Notes: generated by a model from the sequence alone, not told the origin. 64,000 nucleotides of DNA from Xenoacremonium recifei (GCA_012184525.1 WOFQ01000001.1:620001-684000); one strand, 5' to 3'; counted from the stretch's first letter, positions 13,024 to 25,143 are shown. Made by a program: numbers and translations.

Positions 13024-13373
13024 GGGGAGAACTCTTCATTGCCGCAGAGACCGAGGCTGCACGGAGGAATGATGATATCGGGTACAACAGAAATCACACG
13101 GCCCAGCTACGTGAGGTATGGTGGAGGGAAGACTGGAAAGTTGGCCGGGGAGACAAGGTACGACAAGCTTTAAGAGCCGGGCTTTGTTTAGGCGTTCTTC
13201 ATATAAGCAAGCTCGTTGGCTGTGTTGTTGAGGTCGTACCTAGTAGGAGAAATGCTCTATCTATAATATGCTTTAAGATTATTCCTCCAAGGTCAATACG
13301 AAGCTTGTAGATATGATATCCAGCCTCGGGGGTCATTGGTTCCTTTTAAGTCTCTGTCCGCTTGATCGATGAA
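13024..13373. other. Convergent 3' intergenic region
   Basis: Short gap between the 3' ends of the sugar transporter (+) and the Erg28-like gene (-). It presumably holds both polyadenylation sites. Nothing else is visible. Confidence 0.5.
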
Positions 13374-13815
13374 CTAATAGTCAAGATAGGTGCTCCGGCG
13401 CAGCAGCATCCACACGAGCCCGACAAGGGCTCCGGCACACGTCATCAAGATCTCCTTGAATTGCACGGTACGGAAATATGCATACTCGGTCACTCCGTAG
13501 AAGAGCAGGCCGGCGTACGTGAGTATTGCGAGGTCGTAGACCGGGTCGTTGTAGATGTTGTAGGCAGCGAAAATCTGAATGGCCGCCGAGTACACGTTTT
13601 TGAAAGTATATGTATGCACAATGAGCGAAGTAGGGACTGGCGCCTTCTCCTCGGTGGGATACGACACAAGATGGCCTTTCATAGGCTCCGTCACGTAGCC
13701 AATGGCATTATTGATTAGGGTGCTTGCAGCATTCTGGGCGCAAAGTTAGCTTGTAGAGGAACATTACGGACCGGGAATAGCGTACAATGAGCAGCACGTA
13801 GGGGAGATAGTCCAC
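13374..13815 (-). CDS. ERG28: Erg28-like ER membrane protein, apparent GTG start
   Basis: Two exons (13815-13786 and 13733-13374, GTACGC...CCAG intron) give 129 aa with four predicted membrane helices: the LPYVLLI segment, one at about residues 55-75, the DLAILTYAGLLFYG segment, and one near the C-terminus. Length, topology and the YTFKNVYSAA...AAYNI pattern match Erg28, an ER scaffold that tethers the C-4 demethylation enzymes of ergosterol synthesis. No ATG is available: the codon expected to start the protein is GTG, in an otherwise ideal context (ACCGTGG), and the frame runs open upstream to a TAA with no Met. Alternatives are a spliced 5' exon joined near 13825, non-AUG initiation, or a loss-of-function point change. 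It is divergent enough to be a second, paralogous Erg28. It lies 3' of, and on the same strand as, the PDR transporter. Confidence 0.6.
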
Positions 13816-14418
13816 GGTAATATCTGGGAGAATGCCGTACGTTATTGGAGAATAGCGTGGTTCGATTCGAGGGGGAAGATGGATGAAAGAAGGCCGACGT
13901 TAATTGATGCCAGGGGAAAAGCTGCCGAGCGTAACAAGCTCTTTTTGAACCTGTTGGTTATGCTGCGCTAGCACCTACGTCAGAAGGATCAATCCTGTTG
14001 GAGCTTCAGCTATTGAATAGGAGCCTAGGCTAAGCCTTGCCCAACTGCCACTTTTGTACATTATTTGTTGGCGCTTGTCTGCAAGCAGCGCGGGCTGTTT
14101 AGTAGGCGGACTGCCCTACACGAAGGATCAGTCCACTCTCGTATCCAGTTCGCTACACAGCCACAGGTCTGGAACTCGTTTCTACAAGTAAGGCGTCTTA
14201 GATCAGACGCACGTCAATAATTAGCATCGCACGGAAGACGCGGCATATTAGATCCAGTTGATTGAGGCTCGAAACTTCGAGTACAGATTAAACATTGATT
14301 AACAGTATTAAAGGTCATAGAGGTCGCTCATAAACTAAATACAGCCCTTATTGAATATCGTCACAAGTTCGAAGAACCAAAAACAAGCCGACTCCACCAT
14401 TCTATAGCCAGGCACCCA
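13816..14418. other. Intergenic between PDR transporter 3' end and ERG28-like gene
   Basis: About 600 bp that must include the 3' UTR of the ABC transporter and the promoter/leader of the Erg28-like gene. There is no CAT (ATG on the minus strand) between the GTG start and about 14068, so no nearby upstream start exists. Confidence 0.5.
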
Positions 14419-17400
14419 TTACTGCTGCTTCTTCTTACGGCCGAAAAGACCGCCGTTCCACTTCTTAACGCGGAACATGTAGTAAAGAAAGACGGCCATG
14501 AACATGTTGAACACAATATACGCCCACATGATGCCGTAATTGCGCCACCGTTCAGACCAGTAGATGTTGGAGCCAGCCAAGTACTGATCGGCCACCTTGA
14601 AGTTGCAGTAACGGCACTGCTGCGTATCATTGGGGTTCTGGAGCACGCCGGGCGCCTGCTGGAGGAAGGGCGCGAGATAGTCGCCGCAGTTCTGCCCAGA
14701 TGGCGGATTGAAGATGGATGTTTCGCTCTCAGAGCACTCTACCTTGCGGTCGTGCAGCTCAGTTGCGACGATGCCGGAGATCCAGTAGCTGAATGGCGAG
14801 AGGCGGTACATGAAGATCCAGAATCCGGGAAGTGCGGTCGGGGACTGCAGCACACCACTGAAGATGGTGCTCATCATCGAGAGGAGAGTGACGATGCTGC
14901 CGGCAGTCTGCGCGTCGGGGAGGGACGAGATAGTCATCTGTGCAAAAGCGCTAGCGTAGATGAACAACTGGATTGTGAACAGAAGCACGAGGCCTTGACG
15001 TTGTGAACTTTGGATTCCGACCACAGCGTAGTAGTTGCAGGCGAAGATGAGGACGGCAGTGATGATCTGGTACGGGATTTCGACGATAATGTTGGCGATG
15101 ATGAAGGCTTTCCAGGAATAGGCCTTGCTGGGACGTTCTCGGACTTCGTACAAGGATCGCTGGGTAATAAAAAGCGGTTGAATCTGGATTGGTCAGTAGG
15201 CGTCCGATGCGCAAAATTTCTTCTTTGTAGACTCACCTGCTGCACGAGAGTAGAGAAAATAGTGGTGAGCATGAAGACGCTGAACAGGACGCTCTGCATG
15301 CCAGCCTGCGTACTGTCCGCATTATAGAATGTGAACCCGATGAATAGACCGGCCGCGATTCCGAGGGCGAACTTAGCGAGCACGTAGCCTGGCATCCTCC
15401 AGTATTGCTGGAAGACACGGTACGTGACAGCCCAGAGCTGGGTGCTGAATGGCATGGCGAACTCTGCGCTCGAGTTGGCTTCCTCCTCACCAGCAACCTT
15501 TTCTGTCTGCTTCTCGGCATGGATCCTGTCGATCTCAGTCTGAACACCTGTGGCTTCACTGCTGGCCTTCCAGACAGAATGCCAGTCTTCGCCTTTGTTG
15601 TTTGTGCCGTTGTTGACGACCTCGAGCATGTACTCAGCCGGGTTTTCCTCGTCATCGCACTTTCGTGCGCCGTTGGCCTCAAAATAGTCAAGGAGGATGC
15701 GAGAGTTGCTACCGATGTCGCCAAAATAGACTGTCTTGCCTCCCTTGGCCAAGAAGAGCAGGCGATCAAACTCCTGGAAGAGGATAGCGCTGGGCTGATG
15801 GACGGTGCAAAGAACAGCCTGACCGGCATTCGCAAGCTTACGCAGGAACGCACAGATGGCCCACGAACTCTGGGAATCAAGACCGCTTGTGGGCTCGTCT
15901 AGGAAGAGGAGCAGCTTGGGCTTCGCAGCCAGTTCCACGCCGATAGTAAGCAGCTTGCGTTGTTCCACGTTGAGACCCTCTCCAGGGACGCCGACGATCG
16001 CGTTGGCGAAGTCTTCCATGTTGAGCATCTTGATGACTTCTTCGACGAACTCGTACTTTTCCTCTTGACTAACGGATTTGGGCTGTCGCAACACGGCGCT
16101 GAAGCGAAGACTTTCTCGGACGGTAGCTGTCTGGAGATGGAGATCTAGAGACTGTCAATTTCGGAGTATCTTTTACAAGCTAAAGCACGGCTTACCTTGC
16201 TGCTGGACATAGCCCGTCTTCCTTTGGAAGCTAGGATCTAGAGGCTTTCCGTTAACGAGCATGTCACCCGTGATAACACCCATGGTGGTTCGCTGAGCGA
16301 GGACATCGAGCAGGGTCGTCTTTCCGGCACCACTGACACCCATCAATGCAGTCAAAGTGCCAGGCTTGACCCAACCAGAAACATGATCCAAGAGCCTTCG
16401 CTTCTCGTCTTTGATGTGGATGTCATAGACCACGTTGCGCCAGGTGAAAATGTCTTTCTGCGGTTCGATGGCCTTGACGTCTCCGCCACTTGACGAGACC
16501 TCCTTTGTTGCAGTAGTGCTAACCATTTCTTCGTCGCTGGCAGATTGTTTCTCGGACATAAGGAGATGAGGAGGAATGTGACCCTTCTGGAAAACGAGCG
16601 CTTCAGCGGTGCTGGACGTCGAAGAGTTGAGCTCAGTGGTGACGAAGTACATAATCATGAAGCCGAAAAGGAAAGCCAGCAGAATGCCAAAGTTTCGCCA
16701 AACGTGAGAGTAGTAGTACTCGTAGTTGATGGCAATAAAAGCGTCTCCGCTGACTGTTTTCTGACCAGCCACAGCCCCTGCAATAGAGCAGATCCAGGAA
16801 TCACCGATGAGCGGCGTATAAGGAGGGACAATGGCGGAGCAAGTGAAGTTTCGGCCGTGGAACTCGTTTGCGACAAGGATCTCGAAAGCGTAGTAGATCG
16901 GGTTGATCCATCTAATCCAGCTAAACCACGGATGCATGTGCACAGCTGGTCAGTATTTGACGTCAAGTTGTGGAAGGGGGTACTTATCTGAGGCACTGTA
17001 ATTGTGAAGCCGGTGTAGATAACCAGAGCGAGAACAAGGACACCCGAGAGAGCCATAGCTTGAGCCACTGTCTTGGTGATGGCTGCCATAGTTCGAAACA
17101 CGGAGCTCATCACGAATGTTGATATGTAGGTAATCAGAAAGTAGAGGAAGAATTGTGCCGGCTGTCGTCGCAGACCAGCCATGAAGTACAACACGACGTT
17201 GAAGATGGTCGACGTGAGAAACTTGATAGGAATATCCGCAGCGATTCCAGCAGCCGCTTCCGCGAAGGGATGATAGAAAGCATACGAAGCGTGCTTTTCG
17301 ACAATGGGACGTTTCGCGTACAGACCACCAATCTCAGAAATGGCAGTCAATGCGTTCAACAGAATAGCCATAAAGAGAACCGAGCCTTTGGCGAAGAATC

Positions 17401-19201
17401 CAGCAGTGGCGTCCGGCGTTCCATAGAAGATAGATCCAATAATCAGGGCCATGACGAGTTGCATCAGGCAACTGGTCAGAGTAGCAGAGATATCGTTCCA
17501 GATTCGCTGGTAAGCTCTCTTCGTGCACAGCCGAATCTGCATGAGAATACTGATAGTGTAAGGCGATCCAGGACGGACGTGCTTGGCCTGTCGGAACTGC
17601 TGCTGTTCGCGCAATTGCGCGATACTCTCGCCCTGGCGCTCGACGAGGTAGTTCCGCTCGTATTCCTCGATCTCCCGCTGCAACGCCTCAAATTCGGGAG
17701 ATTGGCGCCACTGCTGCTCGAACTCGTCGGGGGTTCGAGGCACTTTGTTCTCCATGCCCTCACGAGCCTTGCGCTCCTGCGGGTTGGTGACCGAGGTGAG
17801 AAAGTCGCCCGTGGTCTGTCGTGGAGGACAGTACCATCCCTGTCGCTCGAAGTAGTCTCGAGCTGCGGTCGCTGGCCCATAGTAGATCTGTCGGCCCTCG
17901 TAGAGCACTGCCGCCTTGTCGAAGAGATCGTAGATGGCTTGGCTGGCCTGGTAGATGGCAACGGCATACGCGTGGCCGCCCATGTTTGCAGACATGCGGA
18001 GGGCGTTGACGAACTTGAAGGCTGTGGCAGAGTCGAGACCACGAGTACTGTTGTCCCAAGCTGCAAAGGGAGACCCTGAGAGTGCCATCTCGGCGATACT
18101 GACACGCTTGCGTTCTCCTCCAGACACACCACGAACGAAGTCGTCGCCGACTTTGGTGTTGTATGTGTGAGTGAGACCGAAGGTCGCCATGACCACCTGC
18201 GCAATGTACCGACAAAACTCATTGCGACTCATGTTCTGAATGCGATGCGATGGTGTCCGCACTGAAGCAGCGAACTCGAGTGTCTCACCAACAGTCAAGT
18301 GAGGGAAGTGCCTATCAACCTGGGGATTGTCAGTAAGAGGAGACTTCGGCTACAAGCAGGGGACCTCAATTACCTCTTGGTTGTAGATGGCCTCGCCCTT
18401 GAACTCCTTCTTCATGAGCTTCTGCGGGATACCATTATAATGAACGGTAGACTTCTCCCCGACGGCCAGTCCATGGAGCTCTCCGCAGAGCGTCTTGAGA
18501 AGCGTGGTGCATCCCGAACCGGGCCTGCCCAACACAATGAGCAGCTCTCCGCTCTTGACAAGACCATCGAAGTTGCGCAGAATCTGCTTGGGCTGCTTCT
18601 TGCCAAGGCTGAACATCTCACCGATGCGCAACGGCGAGAGCAAGACAGAGGCGACGGTCCCCTGCACCTGGAGGGCTGACCCCGAGCCATACACGTTGAG
18701 GTCCTTGTACGCGACGCCTGTTTGCTTCGCGGTGACGCCCTCGTCTCGCAGCGTCTTGGCGAAGTTTTGGATCCATTTGTAGAGATCAAATTGGTCGCTT
18801 TGAGGGTCCAGAGCCGGGTCGTCGACGTCGTTTGTCGCAAGAGTGTGCACGCGGCTTAGGCCACCCGCTGTTGCGATTGAGTGCCGACGAGAAAGAGCTG
18901 TTGCAATACGGACGAGCTCAGTCCTGTCTGCTCCTTCAATGGCGACGTAGGAGGATTGGCGCGTCCGCAGCGTTGGGCGCGTTCGCAGCGGCGCAACGTC
19001 CCCGTCGTCATCGTCGTCGGATCCGTTGCTGGTGGAAATGTCGTCGTTTCCATCGCGAATGGGCGAGTACTGGGCGCCATTGTCTTCCTCTGAGCTGCTG
19101 GTCGACTCAGCGTCTTCATTGTTGTTGACGGCCTCTTCATAGGGTTTCTCTGGGGGAGCATCCTGTCTGGAGCTCCCCTGCTCCTCTGGTGACGGAGCCA
19201 T
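14419..19201 (-). CDS. PDR-type full-size ABC transporter (ABCG, pleiotropic drug resistance)
   Basis: Five exons (19201-18374, 18319-16984, 16945-16196, 16144-15237, 15183-14419) give 1528 aa with the reverse order NBD-TMD-NBD-TMD. After an acidic Ser/Asp-rich N-terminus, NBD1 carries the fungal-PDR Walker A with Cys in place of Lys (GRPGSGCT, about 225-232), signature VSGGERKR and a degenerate Walker B containing WDNSTRGLD. NBD2 has a canonical Walker A (GVSGAGKTT), the degenerate signature LNVEQRK and Walker B with DEPTSGLD. This asymmetric pairing is typical of active PDR pumps. MHPWF...WINPIYYAFE follows the first TMD. It should be a plasma-membrane ATP-driven exporter of hydrophobic compounds such as azoles or plant metabolites; the actual substrate is inference. 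Intron 2 is only 38 nt. No frame break is seen. Confidence 0.95.
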
Positions 19202-20457
19202 GGCTGCGGGTGACTGTTGACTGGAATAATGTTAATACAAACAAACACAGGGCACCGAGATCTCCCAGGTTTAAATTCCCAGGCCCTGGATCTCCCAAGC
19301 TGCCAGGTACGGGGAGTTATAAGGGTCCGACTTCCGCGGATAGAGAGCTGAGCTGCTCGCCCAGGCCCGACTCAGAGCATAATCACTAGTGGAACCTTCG
19401 CAAGCCATCATCACGGCATTTACTGCATTGAGTTCGGCCCAGGCCTCTGATGTCAAGCCCGGAGACCAGTGAGAGGCCTGCAAACATCAACATTGACGAC
19501 AGCGTGTGGGGAGAAGCTTCGGGGGGGCAGCAAATAGACTCCCGCATTCGACGCCACAGCATGCAAATGCAGGGCACTAAGCGGCCTGGGAAGGGCCCGA
19601 TGGATCCCGTCAGGACATTTCATTGCTGATCCCTTTGTGTTGTCTTGCTTGTCTCAGTCCCCAATTCCCCGCAGATCTGGTTCTGGTTCTAGTCCGGCAG
19701 CCCGTCTCGGCTGTCGATGGGCATCGCCAACGCTCCGGAGGACCGGCGACGGGGTTTCTGAAGACACCGACGGGGTTGCCACGAACGAGGCTGAGACGGG
19801 CGGAACTTCGGTGTCAAGGATATCCGCGGACAGAGACTGTTAGACTCGTTTTCCTCTCCGATCAACTGCTTTGCAGATTGAATTGTTATGATGCTTGTCT
19901 TTACGGCTTGCATGGCTTGTTTCCGAGTCAACCCGCATTCCATCTGCGACACGAGATGCCCGGAATGTCTCGCTTTAAAATGAGAAGCTCCGTTGAACGA
20001 TGAAGGCCCTATCTAGGCGAATGCTATTCCTGAAGCAGCATGGAAATGGGCCTAGATCGGCTCGGGTTGGAGCGCTGCTGATCTTACGTTCAACCGCTCA
20101 AAAGCTAGATTGTCAAACAAGGGGACTGTTTTTTGGTGCCGGGATCTGCATGATGCCGGGTCATCAACGGAGACTTTTCAAAATCACACACAACCCAGCA
20201 TCCCCGGAATTCGGACGAAACACAATCTATAGAACGGGATCCCTACCACCGAGGTCCGCTCCTCCATGCCGACATTGAATAAAACAAGAAATCAAAAGCA
20301 ACATGTGTTAGTTGGCTCTTATCACAAGCCCAAGAACACCCGCGACCCTCCCGGAGCCCTACCCTGGACGCTGCAGACCATGTTCAGAACGTCAAAGCAA
20401 ACTCTTGGGACATTTCGACATAGCACCCCATCCTTCTCTACACTCAACTTCAATCCT
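19202..20457. other. Promoter region of the PDR transporter
   Basis: About 1.25 kb between the transporter start and the 3' end of the kinase-fold gene. Open frames exist on both strands without domains or consistent splice sites. I see no gene and cannot assign specific operators. Confidence 0.45.
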
Positions 20458-21911
20458 CTATGCGTTCCTCAAAACTCTTCTCTCCCTTAGACTTCTCCTT
20501 CGTCTCGGTGTTTTCCTTTTCTGCAAGGCACCTCCGCTTTTCAACAATTTTCCCTTCTCTGCAAATTCCCCCTTCTTCAATATTTTCCCTGTCGACATTA
20601 AGCGGTCGCCGTCTCCCAATTTCGGCCAGGCTGGTCTCGCCCATCGGAGGACCTCAACCCCCTCTTCTTTAGCACTTGCGAGAGTGAAAGAGTTTCTTGG
20701 AACCAGCTCCCGACACTCGTTCCATTTCCCACTTTGCTCATCTAGACGCAAATACGCAAACTCTCGCAGAGGTGCTTCGGGTACTTGTGGCCAGTCTACT
20801 GGGTTTGTCGCGCCGTCTTGCTGAATGAGATGTGACCTAGTCCGCCGTTTCACCGCCCACTGCGTTGCCATCGAGCGATAATCAGACACAGGATGGTCCA
20901 GTTGGACGCTTGGATGTTTGATCCACTCGTCCATTGTGAAGATTCTGTAATCTTTTGGTGCTCTATGACGCGGCTCGCGGAAGCTAAAGTCCCGTGTTAT
21001 TATTTCGTAGATGGTAAAGATGACGAACTTGCAGTCATCTTTCTGCTTGAAATATTTCTTGCTGCTGATCCGGGCCGAGTGGCTAAAGTCAAAAAGCATG
21101 AGCGAGTCCGAGTCTGCGTCGATGACGAGGTTTTGGGGAGCAATGTCTTGATGTGAAATGCCATACTTAAAACTGAGGTCGTCCGCGAGATCGAGGAGCT
21201 GCTGCAGATACTTGATCTTAAAGAGGCGTGTCCCTTTATCCAAGAGAGAGCCCCCCGGCACATAGAGACTGGTGAAACCAACTACTCGCCCGTCAAGTTC
21301 ATCAAGGACAACCCTATCAAACGGAACAACACACGGATGTTTTGGCAGTCGCATCCACGTCTGCAGCTCATCCCAAATTCGCTCGCGGCCTTGCCAGTCA
21401 CAACAAGAATATTTGAAGACGGCCTGAAATCAACTTAGCTGGGCGAATAATGGAGGCAATTGCAAAAGAATCTACTCGCCTTAATGGATCGATGCTCCTC
21501 TGGCTCGTCATAACTGACAAGATCTACGCACGGCCCAAGCCTGTCGACCTCCTCAAGTTCCGAACGTGAAATTGTTTTCACATCGTCGAGAAGGTTGAAT
21601 TCATTCAATGGAATGTATTCTATGAACGACGTGGGGTCATCGGCAATGTCGGTAGAGGTCTCTACAAGCTCGCCTTGTTGAGAAACGTGAATGGCACAGA
21701 TATCAGGCTCTAGGTGGTCGACATGTTTGTCAATATGCTCGATTGTCGTCTCTTCATCGCCGTCGAGGTCATCTAGGTATCTAATATCTCTTCCGACAAC
21801 AGTGACAGCAAGGGAGCGTCGTTGATGCCAATCGACAATAGGCCAGATGCCTTCACCGTCGCCGGTAAACTGCAAACCCGTGACGGTGTAGCGTATCTTT
21901 GGATCGAACAT
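20458..21911 (-). CDS. Protein-kinase-fold protein (fungal kinase-like family)
   Basis: Two exons (21911-21480 and 21423-20458) give 465 aa. The intron appears to use a GC donor (AAG|GCGAGT) with a TTTCAG acceptor. The first ~125 residues are acidic and unassigned. The kinase-like fold follows: a candidate beta-3 Lys at about residue 148 (AVFKY), a catalytic-loop HQD at 235-237 with N242, and DFS (256-258) in place of DFG. HQD for HRD and DFS for DFG are departures, but the Lys, catalytic Asp, Asn and metal-binding Asp are kept, so activity is possible. The last ~50 residues are strongly basic (Lys then Arg clusters). Many filamentous ascomycetes carry expanded families of such predicted kinases of unknown function. 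Start chosen as the first ATG of the open frame. Confidence 0.75.
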
Positions 21912-22865
21912 AGTGTTTGGTTTGTTGGGTAGCACAAGGGTTCAAAGGTCGATTTAAAGAGTTGTGCAAGAATAAGCCAGTTACGAATGTTAAAGAATGG
22001 GAAGTAGGAATGATTTCGACAGGGGCCATCAAAGACGAAGAAGACCTCAAATGACCTCCCACACCTATAGGAATATAGAGTTCGTTTCCGACTAAGACGT
22101 TGGATGACTAGACTGTTCTTTGTTTGCCAGGGATCTGGTGGCGTCTTGCAACAAAGAAAGGATTTGGGGGGAGGTGGAGCTGAAGCCCAGCACACGATGC
22201 TCTTCAAAGAGGAAAACAAATCATGCCCAACAGAGCAGTAAGCCTGAGAAGAAAAAAACCTTGCGTGTTTAGTTGACAACATACATTCATTCAGAATCTA
22301 GACGTGATTGGTGCGGGATGATGTATCACCGGCAATAGCATCATCTAACATCCCCGCAATCTTTGGTTAGGGGATGGGACATTATTACTGCACAAGTTTG
22401 GGGTTTCGGGCCCAGAGTGACAACAAAGACCCCCAAGATATTTCATCAAGGTCCAGATGCAACAGTACAAGTGGGGTTAAGTTGATTGAAGAGTGTGTTC
22501 TTTGTAATCACTGAGAGAAGCTGCCTTGCATCTCGTTTTGTCCTATCCTGCCTTGTGAGTGAATTCGGTTGGTCATGCAAGACGCGTCCACTCGTTTCGG
22601 CAAGAGGTGAATTACCAAGAGCCCAGCTCCCTATACATTCACCAAATGTCTTAGATAACGTAAATTTGCTCTCAAAGACTGAAGAGGAAGTTGGGAACAT
22701 AGGGACTTGGGAAGCCACTTCTGCAGGGATAAGAAGACCGATCCCCATCTTCGCAACCGCAACCACTTTCCATCCACAACCACTTTTGATCTATTGTCAC
22801 CACTCATCATATCTATCATCACTCACCCTAACTACCAGCAATTATCCCATCTACTATCTCTCACT
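21912..22865. other. Divergent promoter region
   Basis: About 950 bp shared by the kinase-fold gene (-) and the 93-aa protein gene (+). The part next to 22866 has CT- and CA-rich tracts typical of fungal transcript leaders. No further gene is visible. Confidence 0.45.
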
Positions 22866-23147
22866 ATGGGAGGACTTTTTAAGAAAGCCGAAACTGACCA
22901 GGTGGTGAGAGCCTGGGCGGAAAGAAATGTGGCGACAGGTCGATGCATCTGCGGCAAGTACACTATCTACGCCGCTTGTGGACACGTTTATTACACACAC
23001 ATTCTACGATGTGGCGATACATCTACCCGGGCGGGTAATATTGCATTCTGCTATGCACCCGCACCCGTCTACCATATAACGGACCATCGCCTTGCATTCT
23101 TCTGCAAACAGTGCAGGGGTGGAGAAAACAAGGAATCTAAGAAGTAA
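22866..23147 (+). CDS. Small Cys/His-rich protein, possible zinc-binding, unknown function
   Basis: Single exon, 93 aa. Eight Cys/His positions are arranged as CxC (27, 29), CxH (38, 40), C49, C62 and CxxC (80, 83), with extra His at 45, 70 and 74. That is enough for two zinc sites and recalls RING-like or treble-clef spacing, but it matches no named domain I know. There is no signal peptide; the N-terminus starts MGG, so lipidation is conceivable but unproven. The ATG follows a CT/CA-rich leader. The product begins with a short helix-like segment (KAETDQVVRAWAERN) before the first Cys. It is transcribed away from the kinase-fold gene and converges with the second sugar transporter. Real coding sequence is likely because of the regular Cys/His pattern and codon use; the function is unknown. 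Confidence 0.65.
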   Translation: MGGLFKKAETDQVVRAWAERNVATGRCICGKYTIYAACGHVYYTHILRCGDTSTRAGNIAFCYAPAPVYHITDHRLAFFCKQCRGGENKESKK

Positions 23148-23404
23148 ATGGAGAGACCGTGCCGGGACAACAACGGAAGAGAGGACATGATTATGAGCAG
23201 ACAGAAAAGATTTTGAGCAGATAGACTGAATTTTGATTCGGATACATTGTGACATTATGGTCTTTTACATTTCATTGTCGTGAAAATCTTATAATATACA
23301 TACTGATAACCGATGTGTTTTTGTTATCATTTCTAATTGCAAATTTCATCGCGCTTGGACTCCTTTCGACTGAGATCCAGGGACTCTTTTAAAGTTTAGC
23401 AGTC

Positions 23405-25143
23405 TTACTGATCTGTGTCGCTTCTGCTGTTGTTCCTCGCCTTGACATTCTCGTTATCCTGGCTGCGTTCCCAGCCGCTGGATTTGATGGGATTGACATG
23501 CTCGATATACATGGTGTCAATCTCCTCAAGAGTACGGTCCTTGGATTCGATAAGGAAGAAGAACACAATGAGGACGAGAACGAAGCAGCAACCTGCGAAA
23601 ATAAGACCATATAGATAGTCAATCGCGTCAGTGATGAATCGGGTGAAGAATGAAATCAAGCTGGAAGGAGTCAGTAAGATTTATACTACGTAGTGTTGGG
23701 CGAGACTCACAAGTTCCAGAGCCAGTTGGAAGCAGTAGCGAGAGCCATACATTGGCCGCGGTACTGTGACGGATATAACTCAGCGACGACGGCCCAGACA
23801 AGAGGGCCCCAAGTTGTTGCGAAGGCCGCAATGAAGAGACACGAGAAAGCGATGAGTACACCGCCAGCGGAAGGCGTGTTCATGGGGTTGTTTAGATCCA
23901 AAGCAAAGTGTCCTACGAAGGCATAAACACTAAGAGGTTTTTAGTCAATCACGAGTCGAGCTTTAAACAAAGTTTGGGGACTTACAAGAAGCACATCATC
24001 ATCCATAATCCTCCAACGATCAGTGCCTTACGGCGTCCGCACTTCTGAACGACATACAGACCGGCAATGGTGCAGGCAACGTTTACCGATCCCAGAATAA
24101 GCTGGGTCACGTAACTGTTGCTGATACCAGTTGACGAAAAAGCTGTCGTGCCGAAATAGAAGAAGAAGTTGGCACCCGTCAATTGTTGTCCGGCCTGGAG
24201 CGTAATGCCCAACATGGTTCGGTATAGCATGCGAGGGCCGGTGAAGATCTCGTACCAGTTGGCGCTTGGGGCGCTTCTCTCTTCTTCCAACTTGATGCGG
24301 ATATCTTCGATCTGGTGGTTGACACTGGGAGCGTTGGTATCGAGGCCGGCCAGCTTAGCGATCGTCTGGCGAGCCTCGTCTTCGCGACCGTGACGGTAAG
24401 CGTATCGGGGGCTCTCAGGCAAGAGGAGAATACCGCCGCCGAGAATCAGGGCCCAAAGGAACGAGAGACCGTTCGGGATCCTCCACGAGGCACTGCTTGG
24501 GTCAGACTCGGTGCCCCAATTCACCATCTCGGCGGTCCAGATACCCAGCGTGACGAACAGCTGGTATGTGGCCACCAGGACTCCTCGAATAATCGCGGGA
24601 CTACTCTCGCTTTGATACATGGGGACAACGACAGACAGGGACCCAATTCCGAGACCGGTCACCAGGCGACCGATGGCGAATTGGTACCATTTGGTGGATG
24701 AGGAAATCTCAATGACAGTTCCGATGCAGGTGAAGAGAGCTGAACCGGAGATGGTAAGCCGACGGCCGATGGTGTCAGAGAGCTTTCCAGAGATGAGAGA
24801 GCCGATCAGACATCCAACAGAGAGAAGACCGACGATGGTTCCTTGCCGAGCAGCGCTAAAGTCGTATGAGCCGTCGGATTGTAGTTCACCGAAGCGTTTG
24901 GCATAGTTGTCCATGAGGAAGAAGCCGGAAATCTGTCCACTGAGGAAGACGTCAACATTTGCGAGATGTCGAAAGATATAGAGGAGTTAGGACTTACCTG
25001 ACGTATCCAAACATGAAGCCACCTATACTGGCGACAAGACCCAAGAAGCAAGCGAGGGCAGTGACTTTCTGTCCCGCCGCCTCCTTAGGGTGGTGGTTGT
25101 CTTTTTCCTCGACATGTTTTTCTCTTCCTTTTAGCATTTGCAT
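23405..25143 (-). CDS. MFS sugar-porter family transporter (second of three)
   Basis: Four exons (25143-24998, 24939-23986, 23929-23711, 23660-23405) give 524 aa with about 12 membrane helices. Landmarks: GGFMFGYVSGQISG in helix 1, LSDTIGRRL between helices 2 and 3, GRLVTGLGIGSLSVVVPMYQSE, PESPRY after helix 6, GRRKAL in the second half, and a C-terminal ESKDRTLEEID motif. This pattern fits the fungal hexose/high-affinity glucose transporter branch (RGT2/SNF3, hxt or quinate-permease-like). The cytosolic tail is short, so it lacks the long glucose-sensor tail and is more likely a transporter than a sensor. All introns have GT-AG ends. The first ATG of two close Mets (codons 1 and 3) is taken as the start. 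Confidence 0.9.

Noticed and set aside
17153..18079. 308-codon plus-strand open frame
   Set aside because: Shadow of the PDR transporter gene on the other strand; no domain and no splice logic.
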